A stretch of DNA of 64,000 bases from Salvelinus alpinus (lineage: Eukaryota; Chordata; Actinopteri; Salmoniformes; Salmonidae): assembly GCF_045679555.1 (NCBI RefSeq), contig NC_092096.1:19271227-19335226 (forward strand), given 5' to 3'. The notes under the pieces are model-generated. The model did no database searches, was not told the DNA's origin, and worked only from the letters and a program-made list of their open reading frames with translations. Of this stretch, positions 48,371 to 61,700 are shown one piece after another. Within the stretch, counting starts at the first letter, position 1. Every line of letters begins with the position of its first letter. Made by a program: the position numbers and the translations under genes.

Positions 48371-48999
48371 TAAATAAATCACCAGGTCAATACGTGAGGA
48401 TATTGGCAGCATCACATCATGTACCATAGAGACATTCTATTCATCTACCCCCTATAGCTTCAGCATGACAACATCAACACATTGGTTTAGTATTAAAATA
48501 TATTTGAGAAGTGATTCAAAATGAAGCAGTTGCATAGCAGATAAAACAAACGAGCTGATGACGATGTGAAAACTATTTGGCAAATGATTTAAGGATGACG
48601 TTTGAAATCCATCGTAATGGTTTCAGAAGAATTGACAGCTGTGACAGGGATCACTAGAGAAAGCAGTACCAGTACTGTAGACAACCTCCACAAGTCATGG
48701 TGGTTCACAGCTCAATGATTTACAAAAGTACCATTCAATTATATACATATGAAATGATCATTTTAGCATTTCTCTTTTCAATATCTAGTTTCATGTTTCA
48801 CACACAGGCAATGGTCTACAATGACAATAAGAGCCATTTTGAAATAAACTGTTTAAAAAAATTACACAGAAAAACAATTATGGCATAACACATACCAGCA
48901 AACATTCTATACTATTAGCATTGAGCTAAAGTGGTTACATTTCAGATTAACAGAGCCCTGATTCATCTATCCACATACGTACTATTTCTGCACCCAAGA
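48371..48999. other. No feature recognised
   Basis: AT-rich sequence downstream of the likely plexin transcript end. Confidence 0.4.
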
Positions 49000-49020
49000 T
49001 GGAAAAATGAAGGCAAATGA

Positions 49021-49026
49021 TTTATT
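49021..49026 (-). promoter_or_regulatory. Candidate polyadenylation signal of the plexin gene
   Basis: TTTATT on the plus strand gives AATAAA on the minus strand. It is the only canonical hexamer that I found between the plexin stop codon and 48.4 kb, and would give a 3' UTR of about 1.15 kb. Confidence 0.4.
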
Positions 49027-50169
49027 TCTTGTATAAAAATGAGAAGATCTTCAGGTCCACTGTGTATTGGGCACTTAGTCGAGCCAAAGCCTAACGTGTG
49101 TGAGCTCTAACTTGGTCCACCAGTTAGTTTCAGGGAGACGTTGATGTCTCTGGTACAGTATGAATGTGCTTCATCTTTGAGTCTGTTTGGCTTGTTTTAC
49201 TACTGTATAGGGGAGCGCTGACCCGGAATAGTGACACGGTCATCATGTGAAGTGGTTCAAGGCTGCTGCATCCTATTCCCCTGCATAATGCTCTACACGG
49301 AGAACCCAAATCAAAAATAGATCAACGACAAATACAAATCATGACAAAAACAAAGTGATTAACCAGTCATAACTAGCCAATGGCAATGCAGATTACACAG
49401 TAAGCAACCAATCGATTAAACACAGGATATGACATCATGGAACACCCTGCTTCTTCGCTTCTAGAAACTTTTTAAAAACACAAATTAACAAACTTAGTTT
49501 TGCCCATCCATCCTTTTTAAAAATAATTTCATCTTGGTATGTAAAGCGTCTTTTGCATAAAGCCTGTGCCATAAAAATATATTTACATACAACACCACTC
49601 TCCTAACTCTGGTCTACTCTGGAGCACATTAAACATCTGATTATCTGTACAAGCTGTAAGTCATCAACACCAGGTTGTATATCATGGGACTGACAGGTAT
49701 AGTTGCTATGGTTGGTCAGTGGTGGTGTACCGTATATCCTCCGTAGGCTGGGTTTACAGTCTGCTAGTTCACTCAGGGACTATACCGTAGGCTGGGTTTA
49801 CAGTCTGCTAGCTCAGTCAGGGACTATACCGTAGGCTGGGTTTACAGTCTGCTAGCTCACTCAGGGACTGTACTGAAGGGCCTTGCTCATTCAGTATATA
49901 GGATCCATAGAGTCAGAGAGAGAGAGGGAGACTGATGATTAGGGATCATCCTGTCCAACTTTGGCCCAGTAGCTCTGCTCCTTCACAAGTATTTTCGCCA
50001 AAACGCAATAGTTTCCCACAGTTTCTCATGTCTCTAGGGGGAAGAGATATGTGTAACTCTTCATGGTTGATACTGTAATAGTCTGAAGTCTGCCTCAGTC
50101 TCCGGTCCCCCTCATCTTGGTCTACAGAGTGGTCCCATAGCTCCTCCCCCTTTCTCTAGGGGTCAGAGG
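49027..50169 (-). other. Probable plexin 3' UTR
   Basis: Lies directly after the plexin stop codon on the minus strand. It is mostly unique-looking, in contrast to the introns, which fits transcribed and partly constrained sequence. It holds a 44-bp tandem repeat at 49741-49870. Confidence 0.5.
49741..49870 (+). repeat. 44-bp direct repeat, three copies, in the plexin 3' UTR
   Basis: 'ccgtaggctgggtttacagt' then 'ctgctagctcactcagggac', starting at 49741, 49785 and 49829. Confidence 0.88.
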
Positions 50170-52660
50170 TTAAAGGTCGGTGACTTTGTTCTCGAGGGCG
50201 GCGGCTATCTGCTGCAGCCGCAGAGTCAGCTGTTTACTCTGGGCGGCTGGGTCCTCATCTAAAGACTGGATGATCTGGAGGGAGGGAGGGAGGGAGATGA
50301 GAGAGGACAGAAGAGACAGTCGTAAACAGATTTTCCTACAACAGAAAGTGACATCAATTTGTCTAATTTCCTACAGGACGTAGAGACAATGCAGAGGTAG
50401 TCAACCAAGAGGATAGGGCCTTCAAAACCACCAAACAAGGAAGTGAGTCCTAAGGTTCTTAACCAAGAGGATAGGGCCTTCAAACCACCAAACAAGGAAG
50501 TGAGTCCTAAGGTTCTTAACCAAGAGGATAGGGCCTTCAAACCACCAAACAAGGAAGTGAGTCCTAAGGTTCTTAACCAAGAGGATAGGGCCTTCAAACC
50601 ACCAAACAAGGAAGTGAGTCCTAAGGTTCTTAACCAAGAGGATAGGGCCTTCAAACCACCAAACAAGGAAGTGAGTCCTAAGGTTCTTAACCAAGTGGAT
50701 AGGGCCTTCAAACCACCAAACAAGGAAGTGAGTCCTAAGGTTCTTAACCAAGTGGATAGGGCCTTCAAACCACCAAACAAGGAAGTGAGTCCTAAGGTTC
50801 TTAACCAAGAGGATAGGGCCTTCAAACCACCAAACAAGGAAGTGAGTCCTAAGGTTCTTAACCAAGAGGATAGGGCCTTCAAACCACCAAACAAGGAAGT
50901 GAGTCCTAAGGTTCTTAACCAAGTGGATAGGGCCTTCAAACCACCAAACAAGGAAGTGAGTCCTAAGGTTCTTAACCAAGAGGATAGGGCCTTCAAACCA
51001 CCAAACAAGGAAGTGAGTCCTAAGGTTCTTAACCAAGAGGATAGGGCCTTCAAACCACCAAACAAGGAAGTGAGTCCTAAGGTTCTTAACCAAGTGGATA
51101 GGGCCTTCAAACCACCAAACAAGGAAGTGAGTCCTAAGGTTCTTAACCAAGTGGATAGGGCCTTCAAACCACCAAACAAGGAAGTGAGTCCTAAGGTTCT
51201 TAACCAAGAGGATAGGGCCTTCAAACCACCAAACAAGGAAGTGAGTCCTAAGGTTCTTAACCAAGTGGATAGGGCCTTCAAACCACCAAACAAGGAAGTG
51301 AGTCCTAAGGTTCTTAACCAAGAGGATAGGGCCTTCAAACCACCAAACAAGGAAGTGAGTCCTAAGGTTCTTAACCAAGAGGATAGGGCCTTCAAACCAC
51401 CAAACAAGGAAGTGAGTCCTAAGGTTCTTAACCAAGAGGATAGGGCCTTCAAACCACCAAACAAGGAAGTGAGTCCTAAGGTTTTTACCCCGTCATAGTA
51501 TTTGCTGGCATACTGGTAGAGCTGGTGCAAGGCTGCCTGGGTATTCAGCGTGTCTGTGTGTTCCTGGAGAGCACAAAGAAGGAAGGATGAACCTTATTGT
51601 TGTATTCTGAAGATGCAATAGAAGACTGCCCACACACAAGCACAAACAGATGTGAGGTCACGTGTACGTACCCTGGACACCTCAGCCAGGTGTGTGTTCA
51701 TGTCCTGGTCACTGACTGGGACCATCTGCTTGATTCCCTTGTAGTAACTGAGGAGAGACAGAATGATAGAGAGATGAGATGTCTGATTGGCTGCCAGGTC
51801 CTACCAACCTATCCCCTGTGTTGTTTCTGATGCACTAGGAGAGACAGTAGTACTTCTGGTGTGTTCTGACTGCAACCTATTCTCTATATCGGCCATGAGT
51901 ACTGCAGTATCGGCTCATTTGATAGGCAGTCAATCATGAAAAGGGAACTCACTCGTCCACCATCTTCTTATAGGTGGAGATCTCCTTTGCATAGAGCAGC
52001 TTGTTGCTGGGAGATTCCCGGGTCAGTTTGTGTTCCGTCTTGGTGCAGGCGTCCATGAAGGTCTGAGCGATGACGGACAGCGACGCGTCCACCACCTCCG
52101 TCACGTGCACGTCAAAGATGAAGTGAGGGTTCTTCAGGATGTTCACCCAGAAACGCATGGGCAGGCTGGGGATAGAGAACACACACATTAGTATACACAC
52201 CACACCGTACAGAGCAACCCAGCATGAGAGCAAGGTGAAACAGGTGCAGGCTATCCATACTAAAAGCCAACTCCTTCCCATCTAATTTAACAAGATAACA
52301 GATCCCTTTTCCTTCTGCCTCACAGACAAGCTGAGTCACTCAAACCCAGACATCTTCACTCAACCCAGGAAAGCACAAGTCAACAGGTGTGAGTAAGGCT
52401 GAATAAAGCCTAATAAATCAGCCTCAGTCCAAAAAGAGCTCCTGTTACAGTGGTGTGACCCTCCTGCTTACAGAAGGACTAGTGCTGTGTTATTAAAACG
52501 CTGACTGGAGGAGTCTGCATCTGATCTCCATCTACCTCTGAATCAGCCTTGGTCCAGTCAATTCCTAATGACTCTACGGTCTGTGTGTGTGTGTGTGTGT
52601 GTGTCTTTGTGTGTCTTTGTGTGTGTGTCTTTGTGTGTGTGTCTTTGTGTGTGTATGTAT

Positions 52661-52745
<85 letters not shown>

Positions 52746-55700
52746 TCAGTCTTATCCTCCAGGTAACCTCGGGCTACACCGGGCTACAGCCTCTTTAAGA
52801 ATTTATATTTGTTCGCTGGATGCTCAAGGTCTTACGTTCTGTTCTCTGCCTCTATCTCAGTCTCTTTCCTCTCCGTCCCCTCTTGCCAGCTCAGCTTCAC
52901 ACCTGCTCTAACCCCTACAAACCTCTTGTTGACTGGAGACCAGGCCTGGGGAACATTATCCAAGGATACTGGAGTATAATTATCAAGACTTTTTAGCTGC
53001 ATCACATATCACATTCACTGAAAGCCCTCATCTAATTGGCTTGCTGATATCCCCTCTTGCTGATATGCGGGAGAGGGGTGGGAGAGATAGAGAGGGAGAG
53101 AGAGAAAGGGAGAGAGAGAAAGAGGGTTAGTAAGTGTGTGAAACAGGAGAGAGACTTCTAGGAAGGGACTGAGAATGGAGAGAGGAGAGAAGAGAAACAG
53201 GGGAAGAAAGAGAGGAAGTGAGTGAAAGAGGAGACGATGGATAGTGAGAGAGATGTCTCTAGAGCAGGGGTGTCAAACTCATTTCGCATCGTGGGCCACA
53301 TACGGCCTAGGGAGATGTCAAGTGGGCCGGACCATTAAAATTATACCATACTCTGCTATAAATAACCAAAATATCATGTCTTTCCTTTGTTTTGGTGTAA
53401 AGAAGCACAAGAACATTAGGAAAATATTGAAATTTAATGAACTATCCTTTTACAAAACATTTCATGAAACACCTCATATTTCCTTAGACAAATGTGCAAT
53501 TTACTTTTATCATTCACAAATATGCATTGCAACTGATCCCACTGATTGTACAAAGGCACAAAACTTTAATTGGTACTGAAAAATATAGTAATGCACTTTA
53601 AGATTAAATGAGACTTTTAAAGAAAGGAATTTTTAAACCACTTACACATACGCATATAAAATCTAAATGTAATCCCTGCGTACACCTTACAAACTAAGGA
53701 GAGTGATTTTAAATGTGTAATGAAGAAAGTGTTCGCCTGTCCTGTAAATCTGTAAACTTCATACATGAAACATACATACACATACAATACTGGCTTTTAC
53801 CGCTGCTTCACTGACTTCTCGGCTCTGGATGAAAGTTGACTGCTGTTTCCTCAGACCCGCCAGCAATTCGTTAATCTTATCTCTTCTCAGTTGTCCTTGC
53901 AAGCCGTCATATTTTTCGCTGTGATGAGTCTCGTAGTGGCGTCGAATATTATATTCCTTCAATACCGAAACTTGTTGCAAACACACCAAGCACGAAGGTT
54001 TTCCGTGCATCTCTGTAAATAAATAGGACGTGGTCCATTTTTCTTTGAAAATTCTACACTCCTTATCTACTTTTCTCCGTTTGGATAACGACATTTTGGC
54101 TAATGAGGGTGTAGCGGAGAGGTAGAGACCAAGGTATTAACAACGTCGTAACAAGCAGCAGATGGCGCATTGATACCGTCTGCTGTTTTCAGTCTGTCTC
54201 AGTGATGCGGCTTGTCTTCTACTCTGATGGAAAGAGTGCGCCCCTTAGCGGATAATCCATGAATTGCAGCGAATTAAAAATATTAATTCCATGTCTTTTA
54301 TGCATTTTTTCCACTTTCAAATTATCCTGCGGGCCTGATCGAACCTCCTTGGGGGCCGGTTCCGGCCCGCGGGCCGTATGTTTGACACCCCTGCTCTAGA
54401 GTCTAATGAATTCAGTCTTTCATCTCCTCATCCTGACTACAGCTCTTACTCTGCCACTCATCCCCACCTGTCAATCCAATATACATCACAAGCAGTATCT
54501 ATATTTAATAGTTCCCATCAACAGGAGTTCAATAATTCACTCTGATAACTTCCAGGGGTTTCAGGGAAGTTAGGACAGTCAGACCCTAGGACTACAACAC
54601 GGTAAGAACTGTCAGACCCTAGGACTACAACACGGTAAGGTGGAGTCAGACCCTAGGACTACAACAAGGTAAGGACAGTCAGACCCTAGGACTACAACAC
54701 GGTAAGGACTGTCAGACCCTAGGACTACAACACGGTAAGGAGGAGTCAGACCCTAGGACTACAGCACGGTAAGGACTGTCAGACCCTAGGACTACAACAC
54801 GGTAAGAAGGAGTCAGACCCTAGGACTACAACACGGTAAGGAGGAGTCAGACCCTAGGACTACAACACGGTAAGGACTGTCAGACCCTAGGACTACAACA
54901 CGGTAAGGACTGTCAGACCCTAGGACTACAACACGGTGAGGAAGAACAGTCAGACCCTAGGACTACAACACGGTGAGGAGGAACAGTCAGACCGTAGGAC
55001 TACAACAGTGAGGAGGAGTCAGACCCGAGGACTACAACACGGTAAGGAGAAGTCAGACCCTAGGACTACAACACGGTAAGGAGGAGTCAGACCCTAGGAC
55101 TACAACACGGTAAGGTCTGTCAGACCCTAGGACTACAACACGGTAAGGACTGTCAGACCCTAGGACTACAACACGGTAAGAAGGAGTCAGACCCTAGGAC
55201 TACAACACGGTAAGGACTGTCAGACCCTAGGACTACAACACGGTAAGGAGGAGTCAGACCCTAGGACTACAACACGGTAAGGACTGTCAGACCCTAGGAC
55301 TACAACACGGTAAGAAGGGGTCAGACCCTAGGACTACAACACGGTAAGGGCTGTCAGACCCTAGGACTACAACACGGTAAGGACTGTCAGACCCTAGGAC
55401 TACAACACGGTGAGGAGGAACAGTCAGACCGTAGGACTACAACAGTGAGGAGGAGTCAGACCCGCGGACTACAACACGGTAAGGAGGAGTCAGACCCTAG
55501 GACTACAACACGGTGAGGAGGAGTCAGACCCTAGGACTACAACACGGTGAGGAGGAGTCAGACCCTAGGACTACAACACGGTGAGGAGGAGTCAGACCCT
55601 AGGACTACAACACGGTGAGGAGGAGTCAGACCCTAGGACTATAACACGGTGAGGAGGAGTCAGACCCTAGGACTACAACACGGTGAGGAGGAGTCAGACC

Positions 55701-58700
55701 CTAGGACTACAACACGGTGAGGAGGAGTCAGACCCTAGGACTACAACACGGTAAGGAGGAGTCAGACCCTAGGACTACAACACGGTGAGGAGGAGTCAGA
55801 CCCTAGGACTACAACACGGTGAGGAGGAGTCAGACCCTAGGACTACAACACGGTAAGGAGGAGTCAGACCCTAGGACTACAACACGGTAAGGAGGAGTCA
55901 GACCCTAGGACTACAACACGGTAAGGAGGAGTCAGACCCTAGGACTACAACACGGTAAGGAGGAGTCAGACCCTAGGACTACAACACGGTAAGGAGGAGT
56001 CAGACCCTAGGACTACAACACGGTGAGGAGGAGTCAGACCCTAGGACTACAACATGTAGAAGAAGGTTGGAGGTACTGAACTAGTGTGTGTATACAGTGT
56101 GCATATCTGTGCGTGTGGTTACGTGCATGCATGTGTGTGTGTGCGCGTGAGTACAGTGTTCATATGCGTGTGTGTTTTTGTGTCCGTGTGTACCTGTTGG
56201 TCTTCCAGATATGGACGGTCTCCTCCTCAACGTTGTCGTGTTTCAGAGCCTGCTCATCCAGGAAGTCAAAGAAGTATTTAACAGCAGGAGGAACCACCGC
56301 TCCAGAACACAACACACTGCGGAAGAAATCATCCACAAACTGCTGCAGAGTACCCTGCAACACACCGAGGACACACACACATTAGGACACACACAGTTGG
56401 ACATTTCCAGAGCGACTTCATCTTAAGACAGCTAGGTGGGACAACCACATATCATATCAGCTAGTCAGTAGACAGTACCTGACAGACACGGATAAAACAT
56501 CAGCTCACATTAAGTACACCCACCCAATCAGTGCGTCTCCTGTCCACCCACCCAATCAGTGCGTCTCCTGTCCACCCACCCAATCAGTGCGTCTCCTGTC
56601 CACCCACCCAATCAGTGCGTCTCCTGTCCACCCACCCAATCAGTGCGTCTCCTGTCCACCCACCCAATCAGTGCGTCTCCTGTCCACCCACCCAATCAGT
56701 GCGTCTCCTGTCCACCCACCCAATCAGTGCGTCTCCTGTCCACCCACCCAATCAGTGCGTCTCCTGTCCACCCACCCAATCAGTGCGTCTCCTGTCCACC
56801 CACCCAATCAGTGCGTCTCCTGTCCACCCACCCAATCAGTGCGTCTCCTGTCCACCCACCCAATCAGTGCTATATCTTCTACATGTTCCGGGTCAAATCA
56901 GTAATGTAGGAGTAGTGTAGGAGTAATGTGGGAGTAATGTGGGAGTAGTGTAGGAGTAATGTAGGAGTAATGTGGGAGTAATGTAGGAGTAATGTGGGAG
57001 TAATGTAGGAGTAATGTAGGAGTAATGTAGGAGTAATGTAGGAGTAATGTAGGAGTAATGTGGGAGTAATGTAGGAGTAATGTAGGAGTAATGTAGGAGT
57101 AATTATGCACTGTGCTAAAGGTGTTATAACCTTATTACAACTGCTATATGTAGTACTATAACTGTTAGTAGTGCTATAACTGCTATACGTAGTGCTATAA
57201 CAGCTGCAGGTCGTGTAGTTATCAGACTGACTAACCTTGACAGAGAGCAGTCGTGTCAGGTAGATCTCAGCGATGGCTTTAGTCGTGGCCTTGGCCTTCA
57301 AACTTCCTCTCTTAGATTTGACCTCATCCAGCTCGTCTGCTGGCCGCACCAGGTGGAACACCTTGTCATCTTCCAACAGGGCGTTTTCTACAGGGACACC
57401 AGGGACATGTTCAGTGGGCATCATACGGAAGACAACAGACTCAAACAGGGTGGGATTACCTTCAATCTTTTTTGTTTCCTCATGCAAAATGTTTAGCCAT
57501 AATGAACACGACCCAAAGTTGAGACGTTTTCCCAAGATGCTGATCTCAGGTCAGTAGTGCATTACCCACCCTGATAGTTAAGGTTAGGATTGGAGGACAG
57601 GTAGGCTGATCCTAGATCTGTGCCTAGGGATAACATACTGAGGATATAATAAAAATCGGACTCACTTTCTTCATGGTTGTCCTGGTTCTGGTGGAACTGG
57701 CGATGGGTGTGAAGCACTCTGGACAGCACCAGCGTGGCATTGTCTCTCACCTGAAACACACAGTACCGCATATAGTTAACACCGTACCACATATAGTTAA
57801 CACAGTACCACATATAGTTAACACAGTACCCCATATAGTTAACACCGTACCACATATAGTTAACACCGTACCACATATAGTTAACACAGTACCACATATA
57901 GTTAACACAGCACAGTACCACATATAGTTAACACAGCACAGTACCACATATAGTTAACACAGTACCACATATAGTTAACACCGTACCACCTATAGTTAAC
58001 ACCGTACCACCTATAGTTAACACCGTACCACATATAGTTAACACAGTACCACATATAGTTAACACCGTACCACATATAGTTAACACCGTACCACATATAG
58101 TTAACACCGTACCACCTATAGTTAACACCGTACCCCATATAGTTAACACAGTACCCCATATAGTTAACACAGTACCCCATATAGTTAACACCGTACCCCA
58201 TATAGTTAACACAGTACCACATATATTTAACACAGTACCACATATAGTTAACACCGTACCCCATATAGTTAACACAGTACCACATATAGTTAACACCGTA
58301 CCACATATAGTTAACACCGTACCCCATATAGTTAACACCGTACCACATATAGTTAACACCGTACCACATATAGTTAACACCGTACCACATATAGTTAACA
58401 CCGTACCCCATATAGTTAACACCGTACCACATATAGTTAACACCGTACCACATATAGTTAACACCGTACCACATATAGTTAACACCGTACCACATATAGT
58501 TAACACCGTACCACATATAGTTAACACAGTACCACATATAGTTAACACAGTACCACATATAGTTAACACAGTACCACATATAGTTAACACCGTACCACAT
58601 ATAGTTAACACAGTACCACATATAGTTAACACAGTACCACATATAGTTAACACCGTACCACATATAGTTAACACCGTACCACATATAGTTAACACCGTAC

Positions 58701-61700
58701 CACATATAGTTAACACAGTACCACATATAGTTAACACCGTACCACATATAGTTAACACCGTACCACATATAGTTAACACCGTACCCCATATAGTTAACCC
58801 AGTACCACATATAGTTAACACCGTACCACATATAGTTAACACCGTACCACATATAGTTAACACCGTACCACATATAGTTAACAAAGCAAGGTACCACATT
58901 CAGTTAACACAGCACAGTACCACATATAGTTAACACCGTACCACATATAGTTAACACCGTACCCCATATAGTTAACCCAGTACCACATATAGTTAACACC
59001 GTACCACATATAGTTAACACCGTACCACATATAGTTAACACCGTACCACATATAGTTAACACAGTACCACATATAGTTAACACAGTACCACATATAGTTA
59101 ACAAAGTACCACATATAGTTAACACAGTACCACCTATAGTTAACACCGTACCACATATAGTTAACACAGTACCCCATATAGTTAACACCGTACCACATAT
59201 AGTTAACAAAGCAAGGTACCACATTCAGTTAACACAGCACAGTACCACATATAGTTAACACCGTACCACATATAGTTAACACCGTACCACATATAGTTAA
59301 CACCGTACCACCTATAGTTAACACCGTACCCCATATAGTTAACACCGTACCACATATAGTTAACACAGTACCACATATAGTTAACACAGTACCACATATA
59401 GTTAACACCGTACCACCTATAGTTAACACCGTACCACATATAGTTAACACAGTACCACATATAGTTAACACCGTACCCCATATAGTTAACACCGTACCAC
59501 ATATAGTTAACACCGTACCACCTATAGTTAACACCGTACCACCTATAGTTAACACCGTACCCCATATAGTTAACACCGTACCCCATATAGTTAACACCGT
59601 ACCCCATATAGTTAACACCGTACCACATATAGTTAACACCGTACCACATATAGTTAACACCGTACCACATATAGTTAACACCGTACCCCATATAGTTAAC
59701 CCAGTACCACATATAGTTAACACCGTACCACATATAGTTAACACAGTACCACATATAGTTAACACCGTACCACATATAGTTAACACCGTACCACATATAG
59801 TTAACAAAGTACCACATATAGTTAACACAGTACCACCTATAGTTAACACCGTATCACATATAGTTAACACAGTACCCCATATAGTTAACACCGTACCACA
59901 TATAGTTAACAAAGCAAGGTACCACATTCAGTTAACACAGCACAGTACCACATATAGTTAACACCGTACCACATATAGTTAACACCGTACCCCATATAGT
60001 TAACCCAGTACCACATATAGTTAACACCGTACCACATATAGTTAACACCGTACCACATATAGTTAACACAGTACCACATATAGTTAACACAGTACCACAT
60101 ATAGTTAACAAAGTACCACATATAGTTAACACAGTACCACCTATAGTTAACACCGTACCACATATAGTTAACACAGTACCACATATAGTTAACACAGTAC
60201 CCCATATAGTTAACACCGTACCACATATAGTTAACAAAGCAAGGTACCACATTCAGTTAACACAGCACAGTACCACATATAGTTAACACCGTACCACATA
60301 TAGTTAACACCGTACCACATATAGTTAACACCGTACCACCTATAGTTAACACCGTACCACATATAGTTAACACAGTACCACATATAGTTAACACAGTACC
60401 CCATATAGTTAACACCGTACCACATATAGTTAACACCGTACCACATATAGTTAACACCGTACCACCTATAGTTAACACCGTACCACCTATAGTTAACACC
60501 GTACCACATATAGTTAACACCGTACCACATATAGTTAACACAGCACAGTACCACATATAGTTAACACCGTACCACATATAGTTAACACCGTACCACATAT
60601 AGTTAACACCGTACCACATATAGTTAACACAATACCACATATAGTTAACACAATACCACATATAGTTAACACCGTACCACATATAGTTAACACTGTACCA
60701 CATATAGTTAACACAGCACAGTACCACATATAGTTAACACAGTACCACATATAGTTAACACCGTACCACCTATAGTTAACACAGTACCACATATAGTTAA
60801 CACCGTACCACATATAGTTAACACAGTACCACATATAGTTAACACAGTACCACATATAGTTAACACAGTACCACATATAGTTAACACCGTACCACATATA
60901 GTTAACACCGTACCACATATAGTTAACACAGTACCACATATAGTTAACACCGTACCACATATAGTTAACACCGTACCCCATATAGTTAACACAGTACCAC
61001 ATATAGTTAACACCGTACCACATATAGTTAACACCGTACCACATATAGTTAACACAGTACCACATATAGTTAACACCGTACCACATATAGTTAACACCGT
61101 ACCACATATAGTTAACACCGTACCACATATAGTTAACACAGTAACACATATAGTTAACACCGTACCACATATAGTTAACACCGTACCACATATAGTTAAC
61201 ACCGTACCACATATAGTTAACACCGTACCACATATAGTTAACACAGTAACACATATAGTTAACACCGTACCACATATAGTTAACACCGTACCACATATAG
61301 TTAACACCGCACAGTACCACATTCAGTTAACACAGCACAGTACCACATTTAGTTAACACAGCACAGTACCACATATAGTTAACACAGTACCACATATAAA
61401 CTCAGCAAAAAAATAAACGTCCCTTTTTCAGGACCCTGTCTTTCAAAGATAATTCGTAAAAATCCAAATAAATTCACAGATCTTCATTGTAAAGGGTTTA
61501 AACACTGTTTCCCGTGCTTGTTCAATGAACCATAAACAATTAATGAACATGCACCTGTGGAACGGATGCTAAGACACTAACAGTTTACAAACGGTAGGCA
61601 ATTAAGGTCACAGTTATGAAAACTTAGGACACTAAAAAGTCCTTTCTACTGACTCTGAAAAACACCAAAAGTAATATGCCCAGGGTCCCTGCTCATCTGC

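Noticed and set aside
52568-52798. Cys-Val-rich plus-strand frame
   Set aside because: Translation of the GT microsatellite.
57902-60727. Long minus-strand frames of VNYMWYG or LTICGTV repeats
   Set aside because: Two frames of the same 21-bp array are both open, which is expected from a stop-free 21-mer and not from coding constraint.
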